Translations under genes and position numbers: made by a program
In this document: one piece after another, positions 1-7,116 of the stretch
Position numbering within the stretch: position 1 is the first letter of the stretch
Layout of the letters: each line of letters opens with the position of its first letter
Notes under the pieces: generated by a model
Told to the model about the DNA's origin: nothing
Databases searched by the model: none
What the model saw: only the letters and a program-made list of their open reading frames with translations
From: Lewinellaceae bacterium
GTDB taxonomy: Bacteria > Bacteroidota > Bacteroidia > Chitinophagales > Saprospiraceae
Assembly (NCBI GenBank): GCA_020636325.1
Contig: JACJYC010000008.1
Span: 1-64,000 of the forward strand
Length of the DNA: 64,000 bases
Direction: 5' to 3'

Positions 1-364
1 CCGGGACGCCTTGTTTCAAAACCTCTCTCTGGAGGCTTTGCAGCCATCGCGTTTGATCGGTGATGATCTCATCCGCCAAATAGATCGGCAATTGAGCGGC
101 CTCGGGGTTTTCTATTTCCTGTAAAAACTCCAGGATGCCGAACCGTATTTGGTTCCGCGTTAGGGTCGCATCCTGATGACTAATCAGACCCAATCGAATT
201 TCTTCACGGAGGCGATGAAAGCGACCGGTAAATTGCAGGGCTTCATTGGATTTCCGGGCACCTTGCAAGCGCGTACCTAATTGCTCCAAAGCTGCTTCAA
301 GTTCATCGCGAGCGAGCAGGTTACGGATCTGGTTACACCATTCAGCGGTTTCCGCAGTTAGCAT
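1..364 (-). CDS. N-terminal part of an EAD11-like effector-associated protein (gene runs off the left edge)
   Basis: An open frame of 121 codons starts at ATG 364 and reaches the window edge with no stop. An in-frame TAA lies upstream, so this is the true N-terminus; an alternative TTG start sits 18 bases upstream of the ATG. Residues about 10-80 form a small helical bundle pattern with IRNLLARDELEAALEQL, then GRFHRLREEIRLG and TRNQIRFGILEFLQEIE. From memory of the family, this pattern resembles effector-associated domain 11, a short adaptor domain found at the ends of Bacteroidota and cyanobacterial conflict proteins next to caspase-like, TIR, NTPase or repeat domains. The remaining domains lie outside the window, so the effector cannot be named. 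The domain call rests on pattern recognition, not on a search. Confidence 0.6.
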   Translation of the reverse strand, partial: MLTAETAEWCNQIRNLLARDELEAALEQLGTRLQGARKSNEALQFTGRFHRLREEIRLGLISHQDATLTRNQIRFGILEFLQEIENPEAAQLPIYLADEIITDQTRWLQSLQREVLKQGVP

Positions 365-590
365 TTGGAATTTTAGGAGCAAGATAGTAATCCTGTTTTA
401 ATTCAATTCATATTTGTCTGCCGGATCAAAGCCACACTTGGATCTATTGTCCGGGTCAGCAGATCCAGCCAGAAACAAGTACCTCAGCAATTTGGGTATC
501 CGTTTATCTTATTGCGGCTGTATTGAGCGGTAAGTATTTTAGTTTACCTCGATCTATGAATTCTCGGCTGGATTCGGCGAATTTCGCCCA

Positions 591-2147
591 TCACTTCCCA
601 ATACAAAACTTCGAAAAAATATGATCCAATAAATCCTCCGTCGTGATCTCCCCCGTGATCTCGCCCAGATAGTGCAGCGCGCGCCGGATGTCCATCGCGA
701 TGAAATCGGACGTGACGGCGTTGTCCATGCCCGTCAGGACGGCGGTAAGGCTTTCATCGGTATGCTGCAAGGCCTCCAGGTGGCGGACATTGCTCACCAC
801 GGTGCTCTCGCCCAGCAATTCCTGCCCGACAGCTGCCTCGTAGAGCTTTTCCTTGAGGTATTCGATGTTCATTTGGGCTTTGGCGGAGATGGGGACCCAG
901 GCTTCTTTTGAGAGGGTGAGAGGGTGAGAGGAGGTGAGAGGGTGAGAGGAGGTGAGAGGATGAGAGGAGGTGAGAGGATGAGAGGAGGTGAGAGGGCGAG
1001 AAGGTGTATCGGCCGGGACCTGTCCTTTGCTTCCTTCAGACTGCCCACTGCCGGACTGCAAACTGCCAACTGCCGGACTGCCGACCGGAAAATAATGCTC
1101 AAACCGCGTATGCGGGTTCAGGTCCATCTTGTTGGCGACGATCAGCAGTGGGACGCCGGGACGGGCCAGGCGCTCCAGATCGGCGCGTACGTCGGCGGGT
1201 TGGGTGAGGATGACGTCGAAGACGTAGACGAGCAGGCTGCCTTGCCGGACTTTTTCCAGGGTGCGCTCCACGCCGATGGCTTCGATGGTGTCGCGGGCTT
1301 CGCGGATGCCGGCCGTGTCGATGATGCGGAACGGGATCCCGTTGATGTTGAGGACCTCTTCGATGGTGTCGCGGGTGGTACCGGCGATCTCGCTGACGAT
1401 GGCGCGCTCTTCGTTGAGCAGGGCGTTGAGCAGGGTGCTTTTTCCGGCGTTGGGGCGGCCTGCAATCACGGTGTTGACCCCGTTTTTGATCACATTGCCG
1501 AGCTGGAAAGACCGGATCAGGGCCCGAATGACGGTCCGGATCTTTTCCACGAGTCGGCGCAGTTCGTCCCGGTTGGCGAATTCGACATCCTCCTCGCTGA
1601 AATCAAGCTCCAGTTCGATCAGGCTGGCAAATTGGATGAGTTCCTGCCGCAGTTGCTGGATCTCCTGTGAGAACCCGCCCCGCATTTGCTGCATGGCCAC
1701 CGAATGGGCCGCCGATGACTCGGAGGCGATCAGATCGGCGACGGCTTCGGCCTGACTCAGGTCCATCTTGCCGTTGAGGAAGGCCCGCAGGGTGAATTCG
1801 CCGGGCTTGGCCAGCCGCGCACCCAGCCGGATGAACAATTGGATGACTTCCTGAAGGATATAGGGCGACCCATGGCAGGAAACCTCCACCACATCCTCCC
1901 CGGTATACGACTTCGGCGCTATGAAAAGGGACACCAATACCTCATCCAGGTCCTTGCCGTTTTCATCCCGGATCGTACCGAAATGGATGGTATGGGAAGG
2001 CTGACCGGCCAGTTTTTTACCCCAAAAGGCTTTGTCGGCAATGGCAACCGCATCTTTGCCGGACAGGCGGATCAATCCAATGGCGCCCACTCCGGGCGGG
2101 GTGGCCAAGGCTACAATGGTATCAGTGTGGAGGACATCTAAAGGCAT
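591..2147 (-). CDS. mnmE: tRNA uridine-5-carboxymethylaminomethyl modification GTPase MnmE (TrmE)
   Basis: MnmE works with MnmG to modify the wobble uridine of certain tRNAs. The 518-residue product has the N-terminal folate-binding domain (about 1-120, with PGEFTLRAFLNGKMDL near 115), helical domain, and an inserted G domain: G1 GRPNAGKST at 230-238, GTTRDT 256-261, DTAG 277-280, NKMD 339-342, SAK 421-423. It ends in the diagnostic FCIGK, which carries the catalytic-type cysteine. It is about 60 residues longer than usual; the excess (about 354-414) lies between G4 and G5 and is encoded by tandem short repeats. All GTPase motifs are intact, so the gene is probably functional. The ATG at 2147 lies only 4 bases from a good -7 box, suggesting a leaderless or near-leaderless mRNA. 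Confidence 0.96.
   Translation of the reverse strand: MPLDVLHTDTIVALATPPGVGAIGLIRLSGKDAVAIADKAFWGKKLAGQPSHTIHFGTIRDENGKDLDEVLVSLFIAPKSYTGEDVVEVSCHGSPYILQEVIQLFIRLGARLAKPGEFTLRAFLNGKMDLSQAEAVADLIASESSAAHSVAMQQMRGGFSQEIQQLRQELIQFASLIELELDFSEEDVEFANRDELRRLVEKIRTVIRALIRSFQLGNVIKNGVNTVIAGRPNAGKSTLLNALLNEERAIVSEIAGTTRDTIEEVLNINGIPFRIIDTAGIREARDTIEAIGVERTLEKVRQGSLLVYVFDVILTQPADVRADLERLARPGVPLLIVANKMDLNPHTRFEHYFPVGSPAVGSLQSGSGQSEGSKGQVPADTPSRPLTSSHPLTSSHPLTSSHPLTSSHPLTLSKEAWVPISAKAQMNIEYLKEKLYEAAVGQELLGESTVVSNVRHLEALQHTDESLTAVLTGMDNAVTSDFIAMDIRRALHYLGEITGEITTEDLLDHIFSKFCIGK
906..1088. repeat. Short tandem repeats inserted in frame inside mnmE
   Basis: Positions about 909-1000 read as repeats of GTGAGAGG with variants (GGTGAGAGGATGAGAG), followed at about 1035-1088 by a second word family (ACTGCC, AACTGCCGGACTGCC). 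On the coding strand these give a Ser/Thr/His/Pro/Leu-rich stretch with TSSHPL repeated five times. The same CTCACCCT-type word fills the intergenic spaces at 14621-14673 and 38938-39030. The insertion keeps the reading frame. Confidence 0.9.
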
Positions 2148-2151
2148 TGCG

Positions 2152-2159
2152 CAAAGGTA
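2152..2159 (-). promoter_or_regulatory. Bacteroidota -7 box upstream of mnmE
   Basis: On the minus strand the sequence reads TACCTTTG followed by CGCA and then the mnmE ATG. It matches the TAnnTTTG consensus exactly. No clear -33 TTTG was found at the expected distance. Transcription would start at or beside the start codon. Confidence 0.5.
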
Positions 2160-2267
2160 TGGAAAAACGCCGGGGAGTAGTGTCTTCCAGTCGGCGACTT
2201 CTGCCGTGGGGCTGGGTTTCTGACGGACCTTCTGGATGCCTGGCGGCTAAAATTTTTGTTTATTTAT

Positions 2268-2298
2268 TTTGTTTTTTAATACTAAAAATGTATATTTG
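2268..2298 (+). promoter_or_regulatory. Orphan Bacteroidota-type promoter
   Basis: TTTG at 2268-2271 and TATATTTG at 2291-2298 are separated by 19 bases, matching both consensus boxes and spacing of the primary Bacteroidota sigma factor. It points rightward, but no plus-strand gene follows; the next genes on this side are on the minus strand. Confidence 0.5.
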
Positions 2299-2303
2299 CG
2301 TTG

Positions 2304-2400
2304 TGGTTCAAAATATGCAAAGCAGCTATTGGCTGTGGTACAAATCTGTTTAGCGCGCTAAAAATAAAGAACCAAAGCTCTTTAAGGAGCTTTGTACGCA
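2304..2400 (+). ncRNA. Candidate small RNA with three hairpins
   Basis: The stretch downstream of the orphan promoter has no plausible reading frame but three local inverted repeats: CAGC/GCTG at about 2320-2335, the perfect palindrome TTTAGCGCGCTAAA at about 2349-2362, and CAAAGCTC/GAGCTTTG with a 6-base loop at about 2373-2394. The last could act as a terminator, although no strong U tract follows. No known RNA family was recognised. The call is inference from the promoter match plus stacked hairpins. Confidence 0.3.
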
Positions 2401-2739
2401 TACCTGGCCTGCCACGCAAGGCGTGGTGAGTGGTGGTGCCTGCCTGCGCGAAGCCGGCAGCTTCGCTACGGCGGAGGCAGGGAAGGGCGGGCTGTTTTTT
2501 CCCCACCCGTACTTAACAATATACCTATTACTAAAGATTAGCCGGGCCGCCGGCCGCCTCAATCAGCACCGCCGATTGCAACCCGTCGTATTCCATTTTG
2601 GCTTCACTATTTCAATTGCGCGATCAGCACAATTGAAATATAATACTAATGTGCCCTTATGTTTCACATGTGATTCAGTAGAAATTCATTTGCAATGGTG
2701 CAAATCCTTGTCGGCGATTATCCCTGTTTTAAGGAAGTG
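2401..2739. other. Gene-free stretch with GC-rich palindromic fragments
   Basis: No credible gene is seen. At about 2418-2490 there are short GC-rich inverted pieces (CCACGCAAGGCGTGG, and CTTCGCTACGGCGGAGG). The latter resembles the GC-rich module that interrupts the repeats at 16.9-17.1 kb and 63.8 kb. The remainder is A/T-rich and unremarkable. Confidence 0.5.
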
Positions 2740-2746
2740 CCGTGAA

Positions 2747-2884
2747 CCATACTACTGGACAAAATGTGCAGAGGAGATAAATTAAAGAACCATCGAGAGC
2801 CTGAAAAGCAACGCCTTCACGCTCTCGTTCACTCATCCTCTCGGGCTCTTTTTGCCTCTTTTGTAAAAATATCCAGTAGTGTGG
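2747..2884. mobile_element. MITE-like element, copy A (138 bp) with 7-bp target duplication
   Basis: The ends are inverted repeats of about 14 bases: left CCATACTACTGGAC, right (read inward) CCACACTACTGGA. Identical flanks CCGTGAA lie at 2740-2746 and 2885-2891, a 7-bp target site duplication. The centre holds a hairpin: CGAGAGC 2794-2800 pairs with GCTCTCG 2821-2827, with TGAA/TTCA inside and the loop AAGCAACGCC at 2806-2815. There is no coding capacity, so any transposase must act in trans. The element overlaps the 3' end of the acyl-CoA ligase gene and supplies its last 16 codons and stop. A second copy is at 24680-24815 in the opposite orientation. Confidence 0.85.
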
Positions 2885-4392
2885 CCGTGAACAACCCCCA
2901 CCCGTCCCAACGCCTTCCGGTCCACCTTCCCGCTGTCCGTCTTCGGCAGCGCCTGCACAACTACCGCCGTTTTCGGCACCTTATACCTCGCCATCAGGCC
3001 CCGGCAATGGTCCAGGATATCGCCTTCTGTCAAAACCATACCCGGCTTCAATACGACGAACGCCTTCCCGGCTTCTCCCCATTTTTCATCCGGCACGCCG
3101 ATGACAGCCACCTCGCTCACCCCCTCATGCGCTGAGATCACCCGCTCCACTTCAGCCGGATAAACGTTTTCGCCGCCCGAGATATACATGTTCTTGATCC
3201 GGTCCACCACATACAAAAAGCCCTCTTCGTCCTGCCTGACCAGGTCGCCGCTGTGAAACCAGCCGCCCCTGATCGAGGTTGCCGTAGCCTCGGGATTGCG
3301 CCAATACCCCGGCGTGACCATCGGACCCTGAAGGAGCAATTCTCCGGTCTCACCGGTAGCTGCCGCACCGCCATCCTCACCGGCAATCCGGATGCTGACA
3401 TAAAAATTCGGCCGGCCGATGGACCCCTTTTTCCGGATGGCATCGTCCTGGTGAAGCGAAGTCAGGTTGGGGCCCACCTCGGTCATGCCGTAACCCTGTC
3501 GGACAGCCACCCCTTTGGCGTGCCATTTTTCGATGAGCGGGATGGGCATGGGCTCTCCCCCGACAATGAGGTAATGCAGACCCGATACATCGGCCGCCGC
3601 AAACCCGGGGGCCTCAGCTATCATTTTCAACATGGTCGGAACGCCCATGAAAATCGTCGGCCGCTCGGTTTCCAAAAGGTGCAGGATCGCCGGGGCGTCA
3701 AATTTTTTCGCCAGACAGGTATACCCGCCATGGTGCAAAAACGGCGTGATCAGCACATTCCACCCGCCGGTATGAAAGGGCGGCATGCAATTGATCGTCC
3801 GGCTCTCCGTGTTCACCAACAGCGACATAGCCGTATTGATGCTGTTCCAAAACAACATTTTATGGGTATAGATCGCGCCTTTCGGAAAGCCGGTGGTGCC
3901 GGAAGTGTACAGGATGAACAACGGGTCGTTTTCTTCGATCTGAACCGGTGGAAAAGGGGCGCTTTCCTTCCGGACATCTGCTGCCCGGCAAAATTCCCAC
4001 AACGCCGGTATCGTCCATTTTTCAGGAATGTCACCGTAATGCGGAGTCGCTTCCAGCAAAGGCAGGAACCGGTCCTCTGCGATTACCAGGCGAGGCGCCG
4101 CGTCCCGCAGCATGAAGTCCAGCTCCGATGCGCACAACCGGTAATTCAACGGCACGAGGATGAACCCGCTTTTTTGCGCGGCCGAAAAAAGGATCAGGTA
4201 TTCCAGGCAACTTTCGGCCAATACCGCGATCCGGTCCCCTTTCTGCAGTCCGCGGTCCCTGGTCAGGTATTCAGCAAGGTGGTTCCCAAAGCGATTCCAT
4301 TCGCCGTAGGTCAGCATGCGTCCGGTTTCGGCCTCTTTCAGGGCCACCTTCTGCGGACTGTAAACCGCCCATTTTGATACCCAATCGTGCAT
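2833..4392 (-). CDS. AMP-forming acyl-CoA synthetase (ligase)
   Basis: This 519-residue member of the ANL adenylating family would activate a carboxylic acid with ATP and join it to CoA. Visible motifs are the phosphate loop YTSGTTGFPKG at 162-172, YGMTE in the middle, SGDLV and DRIKNMYISGGENVYP in the C-terminal part, and TDSGK 485-489 with the catalytic lysine. Substrate is not evident; length and motifs resemble medium/long-chain or aryl acid ligases. The final 16 residues (HTTGYFYKRGKKSPRG) derive from the MITE at 2747-2884. Removing the element and one target duplication restores an ending of GVVHGTSLKQG and stop. It is the last gene of the minus-strand run from 9.6 kb, after a repeat-filled gap of about 190 bases. 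Confidence 0.92.
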   Translation of the reverse strand: MHDWVSKWAVYSPQKVALKEAETGRMLTYGEWNRFGNHLAEYLTRDRGLQKGDRIAVLAESCLEYLILFSAAQKSGFILVPLNYRLCASELDFMLRDAAPRLVIAEDRFLPLLEATPHYGDIPEKWTIPALWEFCRAADVRKESAPFPPVQIEENDPLFILYTSGTTGFPKGAIYTHKMLFWNSINTAMSLLVNTESRTINCMPPFHTGGWNVLITPFLHHGGYTCLAKKFDAPAILHLLETERPTIFMGVPTMLKMIAEAPGFAAADVSGLHYLIVGGEPMPIPLIEKWHAKGVAVRQGYGMTEVGPNLTSLHQDDAIRKKGSIGRPNFYVSIRIAGEDGGAAATGETGELLLQGPMVTPGYWRNPEATATSIRGGWFHSGDLVRQDEEGFLYVVDRIKNMYISGGENVYPAEVERVISAHEGVSEVAVIGVPDEKWGEAGKAFVVLKPGMVLTEGDILDHCRGLMARYKVPKTAVVVQALPKTDSGKVDRKALGRVGVVHGHTTGYFYKRGKKSPRG

Positions 4393-4394
4393 TG

Positions 4395-4580
4395 ATATTT
4401 TTGTTTATGGTTGTTTATAAGTTGTTTATGGTGGTTGATGATGGTTTATGGTTGTTTATAGTTGTTTATGATGGTTTTAGCCCCAACAACAACAAACCAA
4501 AACAAACCCCAACAAACCAAAATAAACCCCAACAAACCAAAATAAACCAAAATAAACCCCAACAAACCAAAATAAACAAT
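4395..4580. repeat. Inverted array of GTTGTTTATG / AACAAACC words
   Basis: The left half (about 4400-4475) repeats GGTTGTTTAT-type words; the right half (about 4483-4580) repeats AACAAACC and AAAATAAACC. The two halves are loosely complementary, so the transcript could fold into a long hairpin between the KASIII-like gene and the acyl-CoA ligase gene. The same arrangement occurs at 27075-27447. Confidence 0.8.
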
Positions 4581-4585
4581 AATAA

Positions 4586-5575
4586 CTACAAAACAAAAGC
4601 CGCGCTCGCAAACGCCAATCCCCCGCCGGAGCCGATGAAATAGACCAGATCGCCTTCCCGGACCCATCCTTTTTCCCAGGCGTCATTGAAGGCCATCGGG
4701 ATGCAGGCCGAGCCGGTATAGCCGTATTCGTGCATGATGGTATGCGCCCGATCCCGAGGTACGCCCAGCCGGTCCATCGTTTCCCAAATGCTGTTGATGT
4801 TGATCTGGGTGATGAAATAACGGGCTACATCCATGGGTTGAACCCCGATCCTGTTGCAAAGGTTCTGCGCCATTTCGGCCCAGGTCTCCGGGTTGAGCTC
4901 CCTGGGAAATTTGCGGACGAACTGCAATTGGTGCTCATGCCGCTCCAGCGCTCCGTTCCGGATCGGTTTGGCGGTTCCACCGGCGTAAATGCCCATCCAT
5001 TCGTGGTATTCGCCTTTGGAGATCAGCTCGCTGGCCTGAAAACCGCGGTTACCGTTGTCTTCGGCCTTCAAAATTACAGCGCCGGCGCCGTCCGCAAAAA
5101 GGGTGACCGTTTTTTTATCTCCGGGGTTGAGGTATTTGCTCATGGCATAAGCGCCTACTACCAGAACATATTTGTATTGTTCGTCCGCCCGGATGAATTT
5201 GGCGCCGGTGTCGAGGGCCGTTACAAAGCCCGCACAGGCTGTGTTCAGGTCAAAGCTGCCGGCCCGGTCCGCACCCAGCCTGTGTTGCAAGACCACCGCC
5301 GTCGAGGGTGATATATATTCCGGGGTATCCGTGGCGACGATGATCAGGTTGAGCTGTTCCGGCCCGATCCCCGCCCGGTCGAGGGCTTGCCGGGCGGCTT
5401 TTTCACAAAGATCGGCAGTGCTTTCGCCGGGCGCGCACCACCGCCGGTTGTAGATCCGGACATTTTCCCTCAACCAGGTATCTACATCTTCACCCAGCGT
5501 TTCATTAAAGTAGCTGTTGGGGATAATCCGTTCAGGAGCATAAGCCCCGACAGAAGAAATAACCGCGTTGCGCAT
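4586..5575 (-). CDS. KASIII (FabH)-like protein lacking the catalytic His and Asn
   Basis: This 329-residue thiolase-fold protein aligns along its length with 3-oxoacyl-ACP synthase III. The nucleophile Cys is present (NTACAGF, C114). By alignment with E. coli FabH, the His of the HQAN motif is Thr here (TQIN, T256) and the Asn of GNTSAAS is Tyr (GYTGSAC, Y286). Both residues are needed for decarboxylative condensation, so the protein probably does something else, such as acyl transfer, ester or amide formation, or thioester hydrolysis. It starts 1 base from the symporter stop and precedes the acyl-CoA ligase, consistent with co-transcription. The alignment was made by eye, but the flanking residues fix the register well. 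Confidence 0.85.
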   Translation of the reverse strand: MRNAVISSVGAYAPERIIPNSYFNETLGEDVDTWLRENVRIYNRRWCAPGESTADLCEKAARQALDRAGIGPEQLNLIIVATDTPEYISPSTAVVLQHRLGADRAGSFDLNTACAGFVTALDTGAKFIRADEQYKYVLVVGAYAMSKYLNPGDKKTVTLFADGAGAVILKAEDNGNRGFQASELISKGEYHEWMGIYAGGTAKPIRNGALERHEHQLQFVRKFPRELNPETWAEMAQNLCNRIGVQPMDVARYFITQININSIWETMDRLGVPRDRAHTIMHEYGYTGSACIPMAFNDAWEKGWVREGDLVYFIGSGGGLAFASAAFVL

Positions 5576-7114
5576 TTACGATTTGTTTTTCATTTGCCGG
5601 GCAACCGGCGTTGGTTGGGAAGATTTAAACCCCAGGCTGTCGAGCAGTTTCACACCCACCAGGGGAAATAACCCGACGATCAGGCCCACGGCGGCCGTTA
5701 CCCCGGGATTTTCAAATGCCAGGCCGGCCCCGGGAATCCATTGTTTCCCGAAAAAGAACAGCCCGAAATGAGTGAGCAGGGAAAGCACGGATAAACTCCA
5801 AACCAGCCGGATCGGCGGGCGGCGGAACAAAATGCCGCCGACCAGCGCCGGAACGGCCGCCAGGACCAGCCCGTAAACCCCGGTCTGCCCGAAAATACCG
5901 AGCAGCCGGGGCGGGTGGAGGGTTACCGCAAAGACCAATACGGCGATGATAATGAGCACGATATGGCTGACCCTGAACGCCAGCCTCATTTGGTGTCCCT
6001 GGGAATGTGGATCGTTGTTTTTTCGGTTCACCAGGTTCAATACCAGGTCGTTGGCAGTAATGGTGGATATGCCGACCAGCAACCCGTCGAGCGTCGACAT
6101 CGCGGCGGCCAATAGGACCACGCTGATCAATGTGAACATCCAACCCGGAAAAGCGTGTTGCAGATAGGCCGTCATCACCAGGTCCTGGCGGAATTGTCCG
6201 GTAGCCGGGTCAATGAAAGCCTCGGCCGGTAAAGCTGCCCTGGCCCAGAAACCGGCTGCCAGCAACAGCGTAAAACCCAGGAACGCGACCGAAAAGACCA
6301 GGATGTAGTTCCGGACGGCGCGGTCCGATTTCACATACAGGGCCTTGGTCAGAATATGCGGCTGACAGACCAGCGCTCCCCCGATGCAGAACCCGGAGAT
6401 ATAAGTGGAAAACAGGCCGTTGTACAACCGGCTGCCCGGGTTGGTCCACCGGAGCAGATCGGGATTTTGATTGCCGATGGTTTCCCGGAATCCGTCCGCT
6501 GAAAACATGAATTTGAAGCCCGTCCACAGGATCACAGCCGTCACCAGGATCATCAGCGATCCCTGCAATACATTGGTGAAAACATGGGCATAGGTACCCC
6601 CGAACAGGACGTAGCCGGTCACAAAAACCAGCGTAATGACCAGGGCGACCAGGTTGCTGACCCCCAGCAGCTTTTGCATTACAATGGAAATGCCCCCGAC
6701 CAACAGGACGATGAACGCAAACGACAGCAGGTTGATGAAGGCAAAATACAGGGAAAACCCCCGGGAGCCGTACCGCTTGCCGATCCAGTCGGGTATCGTC
6801 AGGGCGCCCATCTCTTCACCCATCCGCCGGAACCGGAACGACAAGATCCACAGCATCACCACAAAACCGAGGTACACGCTGAGTCCCAGGTGCATGAAAG
6901 CGGCAAGGCCGTCGACGTACACAAATCCGGGATTGATGATGAAGGTCGCCGCCGAAGCAGTGCTTGCCGCCAGGGTGATACCCACCACCCATGGCGACAA
7001 GTCGCCTTTGCCGATGGCGAAACTGCCGAAATCATCCGTCTTTTTGTACCCCAGCCATCCCAGCCAGGCAGTACCCGCCAGATAAACGGAAAACAGGATC
7101 CAGGCCAGGGTCAT
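5576..7114 (-). CDS. Sodium:solute symporter family (SSS) transporter
   Basis: The 512-residue product is very hydrophobic with about 13 predicted membrane helices, as usual for SSS proteins with the LeuT fold. The N-terminus MTLAWILFSVYLAGTAWLG is a first helix, followed by GKGDLSPWVVGITLAASTASAATF, typical of the Na-binding first repeat. I chose ATG 7114, 2 bases after the receptor stop; the longer frame to 7189 would overlap the receptor gene by 73 bases and adds non-membrane residues. It lies between a TonB receptor and a KASIII-like gene, so it probably carries the same substrate, or a breakdown product, across the inner membrane. Substrate unknown. Confidence 0.92.
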   Translation of the reverse strand: MTLAWILFSVYLAGTAWLGWLGYKKTDDFGSFAIGKGDLSPWVVGITLAASTASAATFIINPGFVYVDGLAAFMHLGLSVYLGFVVMLWILSFRFRRMGEEMGALTIPDWIGKRYGSRGFSLYFAFINLLSFAFIVLLVGGISIVMQKLLGVSNLVALVITLVFVTGYVLFGGTYAHVFTNVLQGSLMILVTAVILWTGFKFMFSADGFRETIGNQNPDLLRWTNPGSRLYNGLFSTYISGFCIGGALVCQPHILTKALYVKSDRAVRNYILVFSVAFLGFTLLLAAGFWARAALPAEAFIDPATGQFRQDLVMTAYLQHAFPGWMFTLISVVLLAAAMSTLDGLLVGISTITANDLVLNLVNRKNNDPHSQGHQMRLAFRVSHIVLIIIAVLVFAVTLHPPRLLGIFGQTGVYGLVLAAVPALVGGILFRRPPIRLVWSLSVLSLLTHFGLFFFGKQWIPGAGLAFENPGVTAAVGLIVGLFPLVGVKLLDSLGFKSSQPTPVARQMKNKS

Positions 7115-7116
7115 GC

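Noticed and set aside
365..590. Possible tRNA or small RNA between the EAD gene and mnmE
   Set aside because: No cloverleaf, promoter match or hairpin was found.
924..1670. Long plus-strand frame of 248 codons over mnmE
   Set aside because: It is the antisense of a well-conserved gene and partly translates tandem repeats; no family similarity.
2764..3135. Plus-strand frame starting inside MITE copy A
   Set aside because: It crosses the element border into antisense of the ligase gene and has no protein-like pattern.
4374..4643. Small frames rich in NKPQQTKIN or GLFWFVGV
   Set aside because: They are translations of the AACAAACC words.
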